Below, piece by piece: positions 35,940 to 45,748 of a DNA stretch of 64,000 nucleotides (position 1 is the stretch's first letter; each line of letters opens with the position of its first letter). The stretch lies in NCBI GenBank assembly GCA_018268995.1, contig JAFDVL010000078.1, positions 1 to 64,000 of the forward strand, in the 5' to 3' direction. A model generated the notes under the pieces. The model was given only the letters and a program-made list of their open reading frames with translations, did not search any database and was not told the origin of the DNA. The position numbers were made by a program, and so were the translations under genes. This stretch comes from Acidobacteriota bacterium. Its GTDB lineage: Bacteria; Acidobacteriota; Blastocatellia; RBC074.

Positions 35940-38900
35940 TTATTTCCATTCGCCTTGCAGCGTGAACGCTGCCCAGTAAAACGGATGCGTCCATTGTTTC
36001 TTGCCGACCATTTCAAGTTGTGCCGCGCGTAGCGCAGCGGCGGGGCGCTGTTCTTGTTGCAACATCCCACGATAGAACCGTTTCATTAACTCTGCGGTCG
36101 CCACATCATCCACTTGCCACAAGCTGGCCACGACGCGCGGCGTTCCAGCGTACATAAACCCGCGTGTCAGCCCAACCAAGCCCTCGCCTTTGATGTCTTT
36201 GCCTAAGCCCGTCTGACAGGCGCTGAGTACCACCAGCTCAGCATTCAGCTTGAGATTATAAATATCGTGCAGCCGCCAGAACCCGTCTTGCGGCTGGCCC
36301 GCCTGATCCACCAACGACAAGACCAACCCGGATAATTCGGGATGCGCGCTGTTCAGTAAGCCGTGCGTGGCGAAGTGCAGGATTCGGTATTGACTCAAGT
36401 CCCCGGTCGTCGCTGTAGCACGATTCGCCTGAAAATCCAGTGCCATCAGATTGGTTCCCCACGGTGCAACGGCAGCAATCGCCTTCGCTTCGTCACGCGA
36501 AAAATGTAAACGCGGCAATCCTTCGCGTACCCCACGCAAGGCACGTTGCAACGAGGGGGTCGGAACGGAATTCCTGGCCATTCCCTGTCCCTGCACACGC
36601 AGGTCGGTTGCCGCAAAGACTGGGTCGGCCAATACCGCAACCGATTTGGGAGCAACCTTACGCCCTGCCAATTCGCGCCGTAAAACCGCCAGCGTAGAGG
36701 CAGAAGGCAAGCTGACAATTTCGTGCTCGGCGATGAGCGGTTGTCGGTGACCGGTAATCTGTTGCCGGTTGCGATTGCCAGTGCTACCGACAACGGACAA
36801 CCGACGACCGACAACTGGTTTTGGCAACGCGCCAAACGGCAGATATTGCAAAATGCCATCCGCCACAATCGCCAATCGCTTCTGCCCCAATTGTTCCGCG
36901 ACGGGAGCTAAAATAAGTTGGCTCAAGGCTTCGGCTTTGTTCCAATAGTCGCGCGCGGCATCGGCTTTTGTAGGAACGGCGGTCAATCGCTTATGTACCG
37001 CCGTGGCAGCAGCCTCAATCACCGCACGGGGCGGGAGCGCATAGCTCGTCAGCGTCGTCCGCGTCACGGCCCAGAGCCAGCTTTGCTCTTCGCCCAATTC
37101 GTATTGCAGCAGCAGCGTATCAGCGTCCAGTACCTCTTGCTGAATCTCGGTCACGGTGAGTGGTTGCGGGCGAGCAAGTGCGGCATAGTGCGGGCTGACA
37201 ACGCGGATTTGGGCTTCGACTTTTTTGAGTTCAATTGTGAGCAGCGCAATATCTTTTTCCAACTGGGCAGCTTCCCCTTTGTACGAGGGCAGGGCCAGTT
37301 GCGCCGATTTGCTGTTGATTTGCCGATGTAGCTCGCGTTCGCGTTCGAGCAACGTTCCGTCTGCGCCCTGCTTGAGATCGGCTTGCGCCTCGGTCAACAG
37401 ATCAAGCAGGCTGCGCGCACGCGACCGCTCGTTGATTTGCAGGGCTTGCGCCGCATATCCGGCGTCTGGCTGCTGCCGGTGCAAATCCATCAGGACTTTG
37501 ATGTACTGCGCGAAAAAATCGTGGGACCGTGCCAGAAAGACAGCGCGCGAATTGGGATCAAGCACGCGATTCCGCCAGGTTTCTGAAAAGGTAAGTCCCT
37601 GTGCAAAGGTTGCCAATGCTTGGTCATCTTGCTTCATCGCATGGAGCGTTTTCCCGATCTTGGCAGTTTGATCAGTTAACCACCACTCCGCCGCATTTTG
37701 TTTTTGTGCCAACGCAAATGCCTGCTGGTAGGCGCCCAAGGCTTTTTGATGCTCCGCCTGCGCCAAGAAAAGGTCACCCATTACGCTTAATAGGGTATAG
37801 TGGTTGAGCGGAAAAGGCACCTTTTCCAGTAATTTCAGACACTGATTGTAATAACTCAATGCCTTCTCCCTCTCGTGGAGTTGAAAGTACATCTGCCCTA
37901 TGCCCTGCAAAAGATATAGATTGTTACCGTCGAGGGGTAAGGTTTCCTGAAGCTGGAATGCCTGTTGGAAGGTTGCCAAAGCTTTTGCGTACTCTTCCCG
38001 ACGAATATACCCATTGCCCAGAGAATAAAGCGAGTAAACCAACTCTGACTTGCTCTCGCTCAACCTGGCTTCGGCTACGGCTTTTTCCAGCATTGCCATT
38101 TCCAAACTTCCATCGCCGTGGTGAAAATAAATTACGGCCAGCGTGGTATAGGTATTCGCGTTTTGCGAATGCCAGCCCAGCGCCTCCGAATACTGAAGCG
38201 AGCGTTCGGCATAGTCCAACGCTTTTTCGTAATTTCCCCCATCGCTCAGAAAATCGGCGAGACTGCTATAAATGGTAGCCAGTTTCTTTTGATCGCCCAG
38301 TCGTTCGCGCTCGGCACGGCTTTTTTCATACGCAAGCAGAGCATTCGTGCGGTCTCCTAATTGGACATAAGCGTGCCCCAGAATATTCGTCGTGGCATAT
38401 AATAAAAAGCGTAGGCCGAACTCTTCGCTCAGGGCCACGCTTTGCCGCAGATGTTGCAACGCCACGAGGCTATCCCCGCGCCGCCGATAGTGGTCGCCGA
38501 GGTAATGCAGCGGAATCGCCAGCCACAATCGGTCGCCGAGTTCTGTAAACACCTGAATGCTGTTCTGCAATGCCTGGACGGCGGCGTCGCTTTCGATGTT
38601 TTCAACGTCAAGCATGCCGAGTACACAATAGGCCAGCCCTTTTTCTAATTTTTGTTCCGGGGCCAGGAGGGTCAAACTATGCGTCGCCTTTTGCCGCGCG
38701 AGCGAGCGCAGAGCGGCTTGCTCACTCAGATAGGCGACAAAGGCTTGTACGCCTTCGATGTGTGCCACCGCCATTCGATCCTGCTCAAACTCCTTCACAT
38801 TCGTCGTTTTCAACGCAGCGACCATCGCTTCGCTTCGTCGTCCGACCAGTTCCAACGACCCGACGCTATCAATCCACGTCATGGCGACCCAGCCTTTATC

Positions 38901-39245
38901 CTTCCGCTCTTCCGCCAGCTTGCGCACAAAGGCCAGCAGCGCCAGCACCCGTTCGTGATCGCCCGTCATCTGCAAGCGTAACACCTGTATCGCCAGCGCG
39001 TGCCGAAAGGGAACGTTGATGAGCTGAGGATATGCCGTGACCAACGTGCGCCGTTGCTCATCTGTGGCTGCGGCAATCACTGCCGTTGCCAATTGGGCTT
39101 CTGTTTGGATGGCTTGCACCGCTGTGACAACCGAGCCGATGGCCTTGCCCGTTTGTGCCAACAGGGTCACGCCGAAGAGGGTGAGGAAGACGCCCGCGTA
39201 AAAGCCACGCCGAGAACGCCGAAAGCAAGGGAATGCGTCGTTCAT
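35940..39245 (-). CDS. CHAT-domain TPR protein (caspase-like protease candidate)
   Basis: An 1101-residue protein. An N-terminal membrane or signal helix (FYAGVFLTLFGVTLLAQ) is followed by at least ten TPR-like helical pairs between about residues 170 and 560 and a coiled region near 600-690. The C-terminal CHAT domain (from about 780) keeps the caspase-type dyad: histidine in ILHFATHGLL (about residue 957) and cysteine in LVVLSACQTGLG (about residue 1008). CHAT-TPR proteins are peptidases or peptidase-like effectors; some, such as the Craspase partner, cut proteins on activation. The convergent sigma/anti-sigma pair suggests regulated expression. A repeat-derived insert sits just inside the CHAT domain (36738-36817). 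Confidence 0.9.
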   Translation of the reverse strand: MNDAFPCFRRSRRGFYAGVFLTLFGVTLLAQTGKAIGSVVTAVQAIQTEAQLATAVIAAATDEQRRTLVTAYPQLINVPFRHALAIQVLRLQMTGDHERVLALLAFVRKLAEERKDKGWVAMTWIDSVGSLELVGRRSEAMVAALKTTNVKEFEQDRMAVAHIEGVQAFVAYLSEQAALRSLARQKATHSLTLLAPEQKLEKGLAYCVLGMLDVENIESDAAVQALQNSIQVFTELGDRLWLAIPLHYLGDHYRRRGDSLVALQHLRQSVALSEEFGLRFLLYATTNILGHAYVQLGDRTNALLAYEKSRAERERLGDQKKLATIYSSLADFLSDGGNYEKALDYAERSLQYSEALGWHSQNANTYTTLAVIYFHHGDGSLEMAMLEKAVAEARLSESKSELVYSLYSLGNGYIRREEYAKALATFQQAFQLQETLPLDGNNLYLLQGIGQMYFQLHEREKALSYYNQCLKLLEKVPFPLNHYTLLSVMGDLFLAQAEHQKALGAYQQAFALAQKQNAAEWWLTDQTAKIGKTLHAMKQDDQALATFAQGLTFSETWRNRVLDPNSRAVFLARSHDFFAQYIKVLMDLHRQQPDAGYAAQALQINERSRARSLLDLLTEAQADLKQGADGTLLERERELHRQINSKSAQLALPSYKGEAAQLEKDIALLTIELKKVEAQIRVVSPHYAALARPQPLTVTEIQQEVLDADTLLLQYELGEEQSWLWAVTRTTLTSYALPPRAVIEAAATAVHKRLTAVPTKADAARDYWNKAEALSQLILAPVAEQLGQKRLAIVADGILQYLPFGALPKPVVGRRLSVVGSTGNRNRQQITGHRQPLIAEHEIVSLPSASTLAVLRRELAGRKVAPKSVAVLADPVFAATDLRVQGQGMARNSVPTPSLQRALRGVREGLPRLHFSRDEAKAIAAVAPWGTNLMALDFQANRATATTGDLSQYRILHFATHGLLNSAHPELSGLVLSLVDQAGQPQDGFWRLHDIYNLKLNAELVVLSACQTGLGKDIKGEGLVGLTRGFMYAGTPRVVASLWQVDDVATAELMKRFYRGMLQQEQRPAAALRAAQLEMVGKKQWTHPFYWAAFTLQGEWK
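36738..36817. repeat. Palindromic repeat inserted in frame in the CHAT gene
   Basis: About 80 bases rich in GTTGTCGGT and its complement ACCGACAAC (for example 36740-36748 versus 36786-36794), plus CCGGTAATCTGTTGCCGG. On the gene's strand it encodes about 27 residues rich in arginine, glutamine, glycine and valine, between LPK and the normal CHAT segment AEHEIVSLPSAS. The repeats look like dispersed genomic repeat DNA that has entered a coding region without breaking the frame. Confidence 0.55.
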
Positions 39246-39420
39246 TTTCTTCGCCTCCGATACAAAAACAGACTTGTTTGAAGTGATCGCTTTCTCGGTA
39301 ATGGTGCGGAATTGCTGAGCCCGCTAATGAGTTAATTGCTGGAACTGGAAACCCCATCATATCAGAAGGGAGAGGCTTTACCAGTCAGCCCGTGTCAAGG
39401 CCAAACTTTTTTTGCCTCAC

Positions 39421-39447
39421 GCCGGAAATGGTTCAGGCATTTCCGGC
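39421..39447. repeat. Perfect 10 bp hairpin upstream of the CHAT gene
   Basis: Arms GCCGGAAATG (39421-39430) and CATTTCCGGC (39438-39447) are exact complements with a seven-base loop. It lies about 175 bases upstream of the CHAT start and 80 bases from the 95 bp repeat. A regulatory or transcript-stabilising hairpin is possible. It is not a classic terminator, because no T-run follows on either strand. Confidence 0.4.
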
Positions 39448-39527
39448 CTTTACAAAAGGGGAATTTTTTATCTCTCCAACCCGTGACAAAACTTTGATCG
39501 CGTGTGAGGGACTTGCGACAGAAACTC

Positions 39528-39623
39528 CGCTTTCTCCCATAACAGAAAAAAAGTCTGTCACGTTTTGAAGATTTCGTCACATGCACATGTGGCCATCTGG
39601 TAACAAAGCTGTAACGAAGAAAA
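39528..39623. repeat. 95 bp direct repeat, copy 1
   Basis: This segment matches 46140-46236 with only a handful of differences, same orientation, 6.6 kb apart. Shared landmarks in order: CTCCCAT, the run GACAG/AACAG with seven As and TCTGTC (a 6-7 bp hairpin in copy 2), TTTCGTCACATGCACATGT (with palindrome ACATGCACATGT), and two tandem TGTAACRAAG units. Copy 1 ends where the transposase relics begin, upstream of the giant surface-protein gene. A shared promoter or operator is the simplest reading. Confidence 0.78.
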
Positions 39624-39637
39624 TTTAGGGTAGTAGC

Positions 39638-39925
39638 TCAGTTGGGCGAGACAAGCGAGAGATTGTAGCGATGCAAAAAGATGCGCAAACAAAGCGCGTA
39701 CCTCTCCACCGACTTGGAAAACGACAACGTCTTGCGCACGAAACGTGCCAGTCGTTGTCATAACGAGTTGTTCCATCTCTCGCCGTGCGCTGGTTTTCCC
39801 GTCTCTTTGCCACACGTCGTATGCTGCTCGTCGGGCAAGACTTTTTGATCGGCTTCCCCAAAGTCGGGAAAACAGGGCTCGCCGCGAAACGCTGCCGGGA
39901 TGCGCGCCCACTTCGTGCGTGGCGG
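39638..39925 (-). pseudogene. IS1-family transposase relic (C-terminal part)
   Basis: On the minus strand the frame reads RIPAAFRGEPCFPDFGEAD, then VLPDEQHTTCGKETGK, GERWNNSL, a TGA stop at 39758-39760, and QRLARFVRKTLSFSKSVER in the same frame up to a stop at 39638. This is the C-terminal DDE half of IS1 transposases, whose usual text here is N-N-T-L-R-Q-R-L, so CGA has mutated to TGA. The tryptophan expected after PDF/TDF is also lost. The N-terminal half and the IS ends are missing; it directly abuts an IS66-like fragment. Confidence 0.8.
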
Positions 39926-40112
39926 TGTCCAAGTCTTCCGCACTAGCGGCTTGCGCCTGCGCGACGAGGTGCTTGATTGCGCACAAGAGCAGGTGTGCCT
40001 GGGGGTATCAATGATGGGCGTTACATAAGGCGTGTTCGCACTCCGCTTGCCAATACAGAGTCCAGTCACCATGCATCACTACATCGGCGGCAAGGGCCGA
40101 CATTTTCATGAT
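39926..40112 (-). pseudogene. IS66-family transposase relic (internal fragment)
   Basis: The minus-strand frame upstream of the IS1 relic reads ADVVMHGDWTLYWQAECEHAL, then CNAHH, a TGA stop (40008-40010), and in the same frame HLLLCAIKHLVAQAQAAS. The W..Y....C-HALCNAH pattern is a hallmark of IS66 (DDE_Tnp_IS66) transposases, and the following helix fits their next segment. Only about 60 codons survive, with one nonsense mutation. It occupies the upstream region of the giant surface-protein gene. Confidence 0.68.
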
Positions 40113-40138
40113 CCATTACGTCACAGGAGGAAATTCTC

Positions 40139-43100
40139 ATGCCAAACCTAAAAACCTTTCAGCCGAAGTCTTTTGTTCTTATTTTATTGCTCATTGCCGG
40201 AGTCGGCGCGGTCACAGTGCTGCCATTAACAGAGCCCTGGCGCGTTGTCACCGCTTCATTGGGACTTGCACCAGCAACGAAGTTGTTGCCTGCACCAGCC
40301 CCCGCACCGGTCTTTGCGACCTTCACGGTCACCAACACCAACGACAGCGGCGCGGGCAGTTTGCGGCAGGCGATCCTGAATGCGAATGCCAGTCCGGGAG
40401 CGGATGTGATTGACTTCAATCTGGGAGTCGGCACGCCGACCATCAATCTGCTGTCCTCGCTCCCGACCATTACGGACGCCATCACGATTGACGGCAATAC
40501 GGGCGGTTCGACGCGGGTGGAATTGAATGGCGCGAATGCCGGTGGCGGCGCATATGGCATCTACATCACGGCGGGCAACAGCACGGTGGCGAGTTTGGTC
40601 ATCAACAGTTTCAGTCAATTCGGCACAGGGCAAGGCGGGATTTTGCTGCAAACGAACGGCGGGAACACGGTCAGGAATTGTTATATCGGAACGAATGCTG
40701 CCGGGACTGCCGCGCTCTCCAACTCGGCACGCGGCATTCTCATTCAAAATTCCGCCAACAATACCATTGGCGGCACATCGGCAGCCGAGCGCAATGTCAT
40801 CTCGGCCAACTCAAACGGAATTGAGATCAGGGGCGTGTCCTCAACCGGCAATAAGATCATTGGCAATTACCTCGGGACCAATGCCAGCGGAACGGCTTCC
40901 TTGTCCTTCGGCAATGGCGTGTACATCCTGGATGCGCCCAATAACACCATTGGCGGTATAACAGCAGGAGAGCGCAATCTTATTTCAGGCAACAATAACG
41001 GCCTGAGTATTAACGGAACCTCGGCCACAGGCAACAAAATTATTGGCAATTACATTGGCACGAATGCAGCGGGTACAGCAGCCATCGCCAATAGCAATGG
41101 GGTGCTTACCGGTGGACCGAACACCATCATTGGCGGGACGACCGCCAGCGAGCGCAACATTATTTCCGGTAATAGTACTGGCGTCTATCTAAGTAACGGG
41201 AATACCACTGGATGTAAGGTGATGGGGAACTATATTGGGACGGATGTGACAGGGACTGTTGCCGTGGGGAATACAAACATTGGTGTCTATTTTTACACAG
41301 CAGCAAACAATGTGATTGGGGGCACAACAGCCGGAGAACGCAACATTATTTCGGGCAATGGAACGGGGATAGTAATGGAGCCTTTTGCGGGGACAACCAA
41401 CAATGCAGTGCGGGGAAACTACATTGGCACGGATGTAAACGGCACGGCAGATTTGGGGAATACCTTGGACGGCGTGTCCATCGCTGGCCCCAACAATATA
41501 GTAGGTGGGGCGACGGCTGGTGAACGCAACATCATCTCTGGCAACAATCGTTATGGCGTGACTTTTCCCAATACGGCGGCCACGGGCAATAAGGTGATTG
41601 GCAATTACATCGGCACGGATGTGACGGGAACGTTGGACCTCGGCAACTGCAACGCAGGGGGGAATATTGCAGGGGTCTTCATGATCAGCAATAACAATAC
41701 GCTTGGGGGAACAACTGCCGGAGAGCGAAATATCATTTCGGGCAATGATTCTTATGGGATACATATTCAAGTTCCCGCGACGGGCAATAAAGTGCTGGGC
41801 AACTACATCGGGACGGCGGTGAATGGCACAACGAATCTTGGCAATACTTCGACTGGAGTGTATGTCAACTCTGGCAGTAACACCATCGGCGGCACGGTGG
41901 CAGGCGAGCGGAATGTGATTGCTTTCAATGGTGAAAACGGCGTACAGGTATTGAATGGGACGGGGGTAATCATTCGCGGCAATGCGATTTACAACAACAC
42001 GAAGCTGGGCATTGATCTCACCTCCACGCCTACCAGTGGCGTCGTGACCCCAAATGATTCGACCGACAGCGACAGTGGGCCAAACAATTTGCAGAACTTC
42101 CCCGTGCTCAATCCAATCACGCTCCCCTGCACAGTCACGGGCACGATCCCCGGCGGTGTGGGAGTAACCAATGGGCCGGTTTCTCCCGTCACGCTGGATT
42201 TCTATGCCAATGCCTCGTGCGACGCATCAGGCAACGGCGAAGGGGACGTGTATCTTGGCTCGATGTCGGTCACGCTGACTTCGACGGCAACGCCGTTCAG
42301 CTTTTCGTTCACGCCGGTACCCGGTAAACAAGTCATCACCGCAACGGCGACAGACAATAACGGCAACACGTCGGAGTTTTCTTCGTGCCAGACCGCACCC
42401 ATCAATCAACCACCTGTCGTCACACCCGCCAGCGTGACACGGCAAGCGGGCGTCGCGGGGATCGTCTCGACGATTGCTACCGTCAGCGATGCGAATGAGG
42501 CGGCCAACACGTTGTCGGCGCTCATCAATGGCAGCAGCAATGCAACTGTCAATGGCGTCACGATTTCCGGCCTGAGCATTGATGCGTCCGGCAATCTGAC
42601 GGCAATAGTCGCAGCGGCGTGCGGAGCCACGAATGCCAGCTTTATCTTGCGCGTCATAGACAGTTGTCAAAGCTCCACCGAGGCGACTTTGACGGTGACG
42701 GTGGATCCGAATCTGCCTGCTGTAACAACGCAACCACAAAGTCAAACGGCCTGTGCAGGTTTGCCCGTCTCCTTCACGGCAACCATCGCAGGCGCTGGAT
42801 TGAGCTATCAATGGCGCAAAGACGGCACGCCCATCGCAGGTGCGACATCGAGCACCTTGAGCATCGCGGCGGCGACGGCGGCGGATGCAGGCAGCTATGA
42901 TTTGGTTGCCAGCACGGCTTGCGGCTCGGTGACGACGAATGCCGCCACCTTGACGATCAACGCGCCGACTACGATTACCACGCAACCGACCGCACAAACA
43001 GCTTGTGTCGGCGGCAACGCGACGTTCAGTGTCGCAGCCACCGGCACAGGGCTTTTATATCAATGGCGTAAAGGTGGCGTGAATATTGCGGGCGCGACCA

Positions 43101-45748
43101 ACAGCAGCCTTGCACTCACGAATATTACGGCGGCGGATGCGGCCAACTACGATGTTGTTGTGACTGGCAGTTGTGGCACAGTGACTTCACAACCAGCGGC
43201 CTTGACCGTCAATGACGCGACCATCATCAACACACAACCGGTCAATCAAACCGTGTGCGTGGGCGCGGCGACGAGCTTTTCCGTCACCGCTTCCGGCACG
43301 AATCTGAGTTATCAATGGCGCAAGAATGGCACGGCGATTCCTGGTGCCAATGCCGCGACCTACAACTTGGTCAGTGCGGCGGCAGCAGATGCGGGTAGTT
43401 ACGATGTCGTCATTACCGGCACCTGCAATACGCTGACCTCCTCGGCGGCAACGCTCATCGTCAATCCGGCTACGGCCATCACCTCTCAACCCGTCAATCA
43501 AACGGTCTGCGTCGGGGCTGCCGCAAGCTTTGCGGTAACAGCTTCCGGCACAAATCTGAGCTATCAGTGGCGCAGGAACGGCAACGCAATTCCGGGGGCA
43601 ACCAGCAGCACGTACAGCCTTGCCAGCACGGCTGCGGGGGATGCTGGCAGCTATGATGTGGTCGTGGTGGGCGATTGCGGTACGCAGACTTCCAACGCCG
43701 CCATCTTGACGGTCAATCAGCCAGCTACGATCAATACACAGCCGCAAAATCAAACCGTCTGTGAAAGTGCGCCCGCTTCGTTTACCGCTGCAGTTACGGG
43801 GACAGGGATAACGTATCAGTGGCGCAAGAATGGTGCGCCCATCGCAGGCGCGACTAGCAATACATTGAGCTTTGCTGCGGCTACCGCCACTGATGCCGGC
43901 AGCTACGATTTGGTTATTACGAGCGATTGTAATACGGCGACCACAAATACCGTAATCCTGACGGTCAATCCGACCACTGCGATCACGACGCAACCCGTAG
44001 CTCAAGCCAAGGTCGTTGGCCAAAGCATGTCATTCTCCGTCACCGCAACAGGCGCGAACTTGACGTATCAATGGCGCAAGGGCGGCCAACCGATCAGCGG
44101 CGCGACCGCTAGTAGTTATGCGATCAGCTTCGTCACGTTGGCAGATGCGGGGAATTACGATGTGGTTGTGAGCGGCGCGTGCGGCAATGTTACCTCGAAC
44201 GTTACGGCCTTAACGGTCACGTGCCCTACGCTCACTCTCAGCCCGACCTCTCTTCCCGTAGGAACCGTGGGCGCTTCCTACGCTCCTGTCAGCTTTAGTG
44301 CGACGGGCGGAAACGGAACCACGACCTTCAGTCTGAGCGGTACATTGCCCACCGGGATGAGCTTGGTGAATGGGCAGCTTGCGGGTACACCAACGCAATC
44401 CGGCAGTTTTCCTATCACGATCAACGCTACTGATGCGTATGCGTGCAATGTCAGCCAGAACTATACACTGGTCATCAGTTGCTCCACGATCACGCTCAGC
44501 CCCAACACGATTCCACAGGCACAGGTCAACGTGACATATCCCACACAGACCTTCTCGGCTACGGGTGGCAATGCGCCTTACACGTTCAGCGTGAGTGGCG
44601 CGTTGCCGATGGGGATGAGCTTTAGCAATGGCGCACTCACCGGCACTCCCTCGGTGCAGGGCAGTTTCCCGCTTACGATCACGGCGACCGACAATTACGG
44701 CTGCACCGCCAGTCGCAATCTCACGCTCACGGTCAACAATAACAACCGTCCGCCAGTGGCTGTCTGTAAAAACGTTACGGTTACAGCGGATGCGACCTGC
44801 ACCGCCTTCGCTGACATCAACAATGGCTCAAGCGATCCTGACGGCGATACGCTGACGTTCACGCAAACGCCTGCCGGGCCTTATTCGAGCGGTACGCACA
44901 CGGTGACGTTGACTGTGAGCGATGGGCGTGGTGGCACGAGCAGTTGCACAGCGACGGTGACGGTCAATGCCCCCAAACCTGTCCCCACTATCTCCGGCCC
45001 CCTGAGCGGCTCGATCTATCAGGTCGGAACGCCGATCACGTTCACCGGCACCTTCACCGATCTGGTAGGTACGACACACACGGCGAATTGGAAATTCGAG
45101 AGCGCCACGCCACCTGCGATCACCGCTGTTGGGACAGTCGTCGAGCAATCAGGAGCGACGCCGGGAACCGCGAGCGTGACGCAGAGTTTCACCACACCGG
45201 GCGTCTATCTCGTGACCCTGACGGTGACGAACAACTGCGGCGGATCAGATCAGGTGACCACAATTGGCGAGGATCAATTCTCGGCGCTGGTGGTGATCTA
45301 CGATCCAGGCGCAGGGTTCGTGACCGGTGGCGGCTGGATCAACTCACCCGCCGGGGCTTACGTGGACAATCCGCTGCTGACGGGCAAAGCCAACTTTGGC
45401 TTTGTGTCGAAGTACCAGAACGGCGCGAGCCTGCCGACGGGTAACACCGAGTTCCAATTCAAGGCGGGCAATTTGAACTTCAAGAGCACTGCCTACGAAT
45501 GGTTAGTCGTGGCTGGCGCGCGGGCGCAGTACAAAGGCTCCGGCAAGATCAACGGCGCGGGCGATTATCGCTTTATATTGACGGCGATTGACGGCGATCA
45601 GCCCGGCGGCGGCGGTGCGGACAAGTTCCGCATCCGCATCTGGAATAACCTCGGCGGCGGCCTTGTCTACGACAATCAAATGAACGCGCCGGACAACGCG
45701 GATCCAACGACGGTGCTGGGCGGCGGCAGCATCGTCATTCACAAGTAA
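40139..45748 (+). CDS. Giant secreted beta-helix / Ig-like repeat surface protein
   Basis: An 1869-residue exported protein. The N-terminal signal or anchor (SFVLILLLIAGVGAVTVL) is followed by a CSLREAI-like start (VTNTNDSGAGSLRQAILNAN) and a right-handed beta-helix of about 580 residues, whose turns repeat N-IIGNYIGTN and GGTTAGERNIISGN. From about residue 860 come six Ig-like repeats of about 84 residues (QPxxQT-C-G, LSYQWRKNG, ADAGSYDVV). Two putative-Ig (He_PIG) repeats (1361-1530), a PKD-like domain (about 1615-1720) and a conserved C-terminal domain (GFVTGGGWINSPAG) complete it. It is likely an adhesin or matrix protein. A GGAGG ribosome-binding site precedes the ATG. No sortase or PEP-CTERM tail is seen. 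Confidence 0.9.
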   Translation: MPNLKTFQPKSFVLILLLIAGVGAVTVLPLTEPWRVVTASLGLAPATKLLPAPAPAPVFATFTVTNTNDSGAGSLRQAILNANASPGADVIDFNLGVGTPTINLLSSLPTITDAITIDGNTGGSTRVELNGANAGGGAYGIYITAGNSTVASLVINSFSQFGTGQGGILLQTNGGNTVRNCYIGTNAAGTAALSNSARGILIQNSANNTIGGTSAAERNVISANSNGIEIRGVSSTGNKIIGNYLGTNASGTASLSFGNGVYILDAPNNTIGGITAGERNLISGNNNGLSINGTSATGNKIIGNYIGTNAAGTAAIANSNGVLTGGPNTIIGGTTASERNIISGNSTGVYLSNGNTTGCKVMGNYIGTDVTGTVAVGNTNIGVYFYTAANNVIGGTTAGERNIISGNGTGIVMEPFAGTTNNAVRGNYIGTDVNGTADLGNTLDGVSIAGPNNIVGGATAGERNIISGNNRYGVTFPNTAATGNKVIGNYIGTDVTGTLDLGNCNAGGNIAGVFMISNNNTLGGTTAGERNIISGNDSYGIHIQVPATGNKVLGNYIGTAVNGTTNLGNTSTGVYVNSGSNTIGGTVAGERNVIAFNGENGVQVLNGTGVIIRGNAIYNNTKLGIDLTSTPTSGVVTPNDSTDSDSGPNNLQNFPVLNPITLPCTVTGTIPGGVGVTNGPVSPVTLDFYANASCDASGNGEGDVYLGSMSVTLTSTATPFSFSFTPVPGKQVITATATDNNGNTSEFSSCQTAPINQPPVVTPASVTRQAGVAGIVSTIATVSDANEAANTLSALINGSSNATVNGVTISGLSIDASGNLTAIVAAACGATNASFILRVIDSCQSSTEATLTVTVDPNLPAVTTQPQSQTACAGLPVSFTATIAGAGLSYQWRKDGTPIAGATSSTLSIAAATAADAGSYDLVASTACGSVTTNAATLTINAPTTITTQPTAQTACVGGNATFSVAATGTGLLYQWRKGGVNIAGATNSSLALTNITAADAANYDVVVTGSCGTVTSQPAALTVNDATIINTQPVNQTVCVGAATSFSVTASGTNLSYQWRKNGTAIPGANAATYNLVSAAAADAGSYDVVITGTCNTLTSSAATLIVNPATAITSQPVNQTVCVGAAASFAVTASGTNLSYQWRRNGNAIPGATSSTYSLASTAAGDAGSYDVVVVGDCGTQTSNAAILTVNQPATINTQPQNQTVCESAPASFTAAVTGTGITYQWRKNGAPIAGATSNTLSFAAATATDAGSYDLVITSDCNTATTNTVILTVNPTTAITTQPVAQAKVVGQSMSFSVTATGANLTYQWRKGGQPISGATASSYAISFVTLADAGNYDVVVSGACGNVTSNVTALTVTCPTLTLSPTSLPVGTVGASYAPVSFSATGGNGTTTFSLSGTLPTGMSLVNGQLAGTPTQSGSFPITINATDAYACNVSQNYTLVISCSTITLSPNTIPQAQVNVTYPTQTFSATGGNAPYTFSVSGALPMGMSFSNGALTGTPSVQGSFPLTITATDNYGCTASRNLTLTVNNNNRPPVAVCKNVTVTADATCTAFADINNGSSDPDGDTLTFTQTPAGPYSSGTHTVTLTVSDGRGGTSSCTATVTVNAPKPVPTISGPLSGSIYQVGTPITFTGTFTDLVGTTHTANWKFESATPPAITAVGTVVEQSGATPGTASVTQSFTTPGVYLVTLTVTNNCGGSDQVTTIGEDQFSALVVIYDPGAGFVTGGGWINSPAGAYVDNPLLTGKANFGFVSKYQNGASLPTGNTEFQFKAGNLNFKSTAYEWLVVAGARAQYKGSGKINGAGDYRFILTAIDGDQPGGGGADKFRIRIWNNLGGGLVYDNQMNAPDNADPTTVLGGGSIVIHK

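Noticed and set aside
42227..44023. Long minus-strand frames (up to 278 codons) inside the giant surface-protein gene
   Set aside because: They are antisense shadows of the Ig-like repeats, rich in arginine and glycine, with no family pattern.
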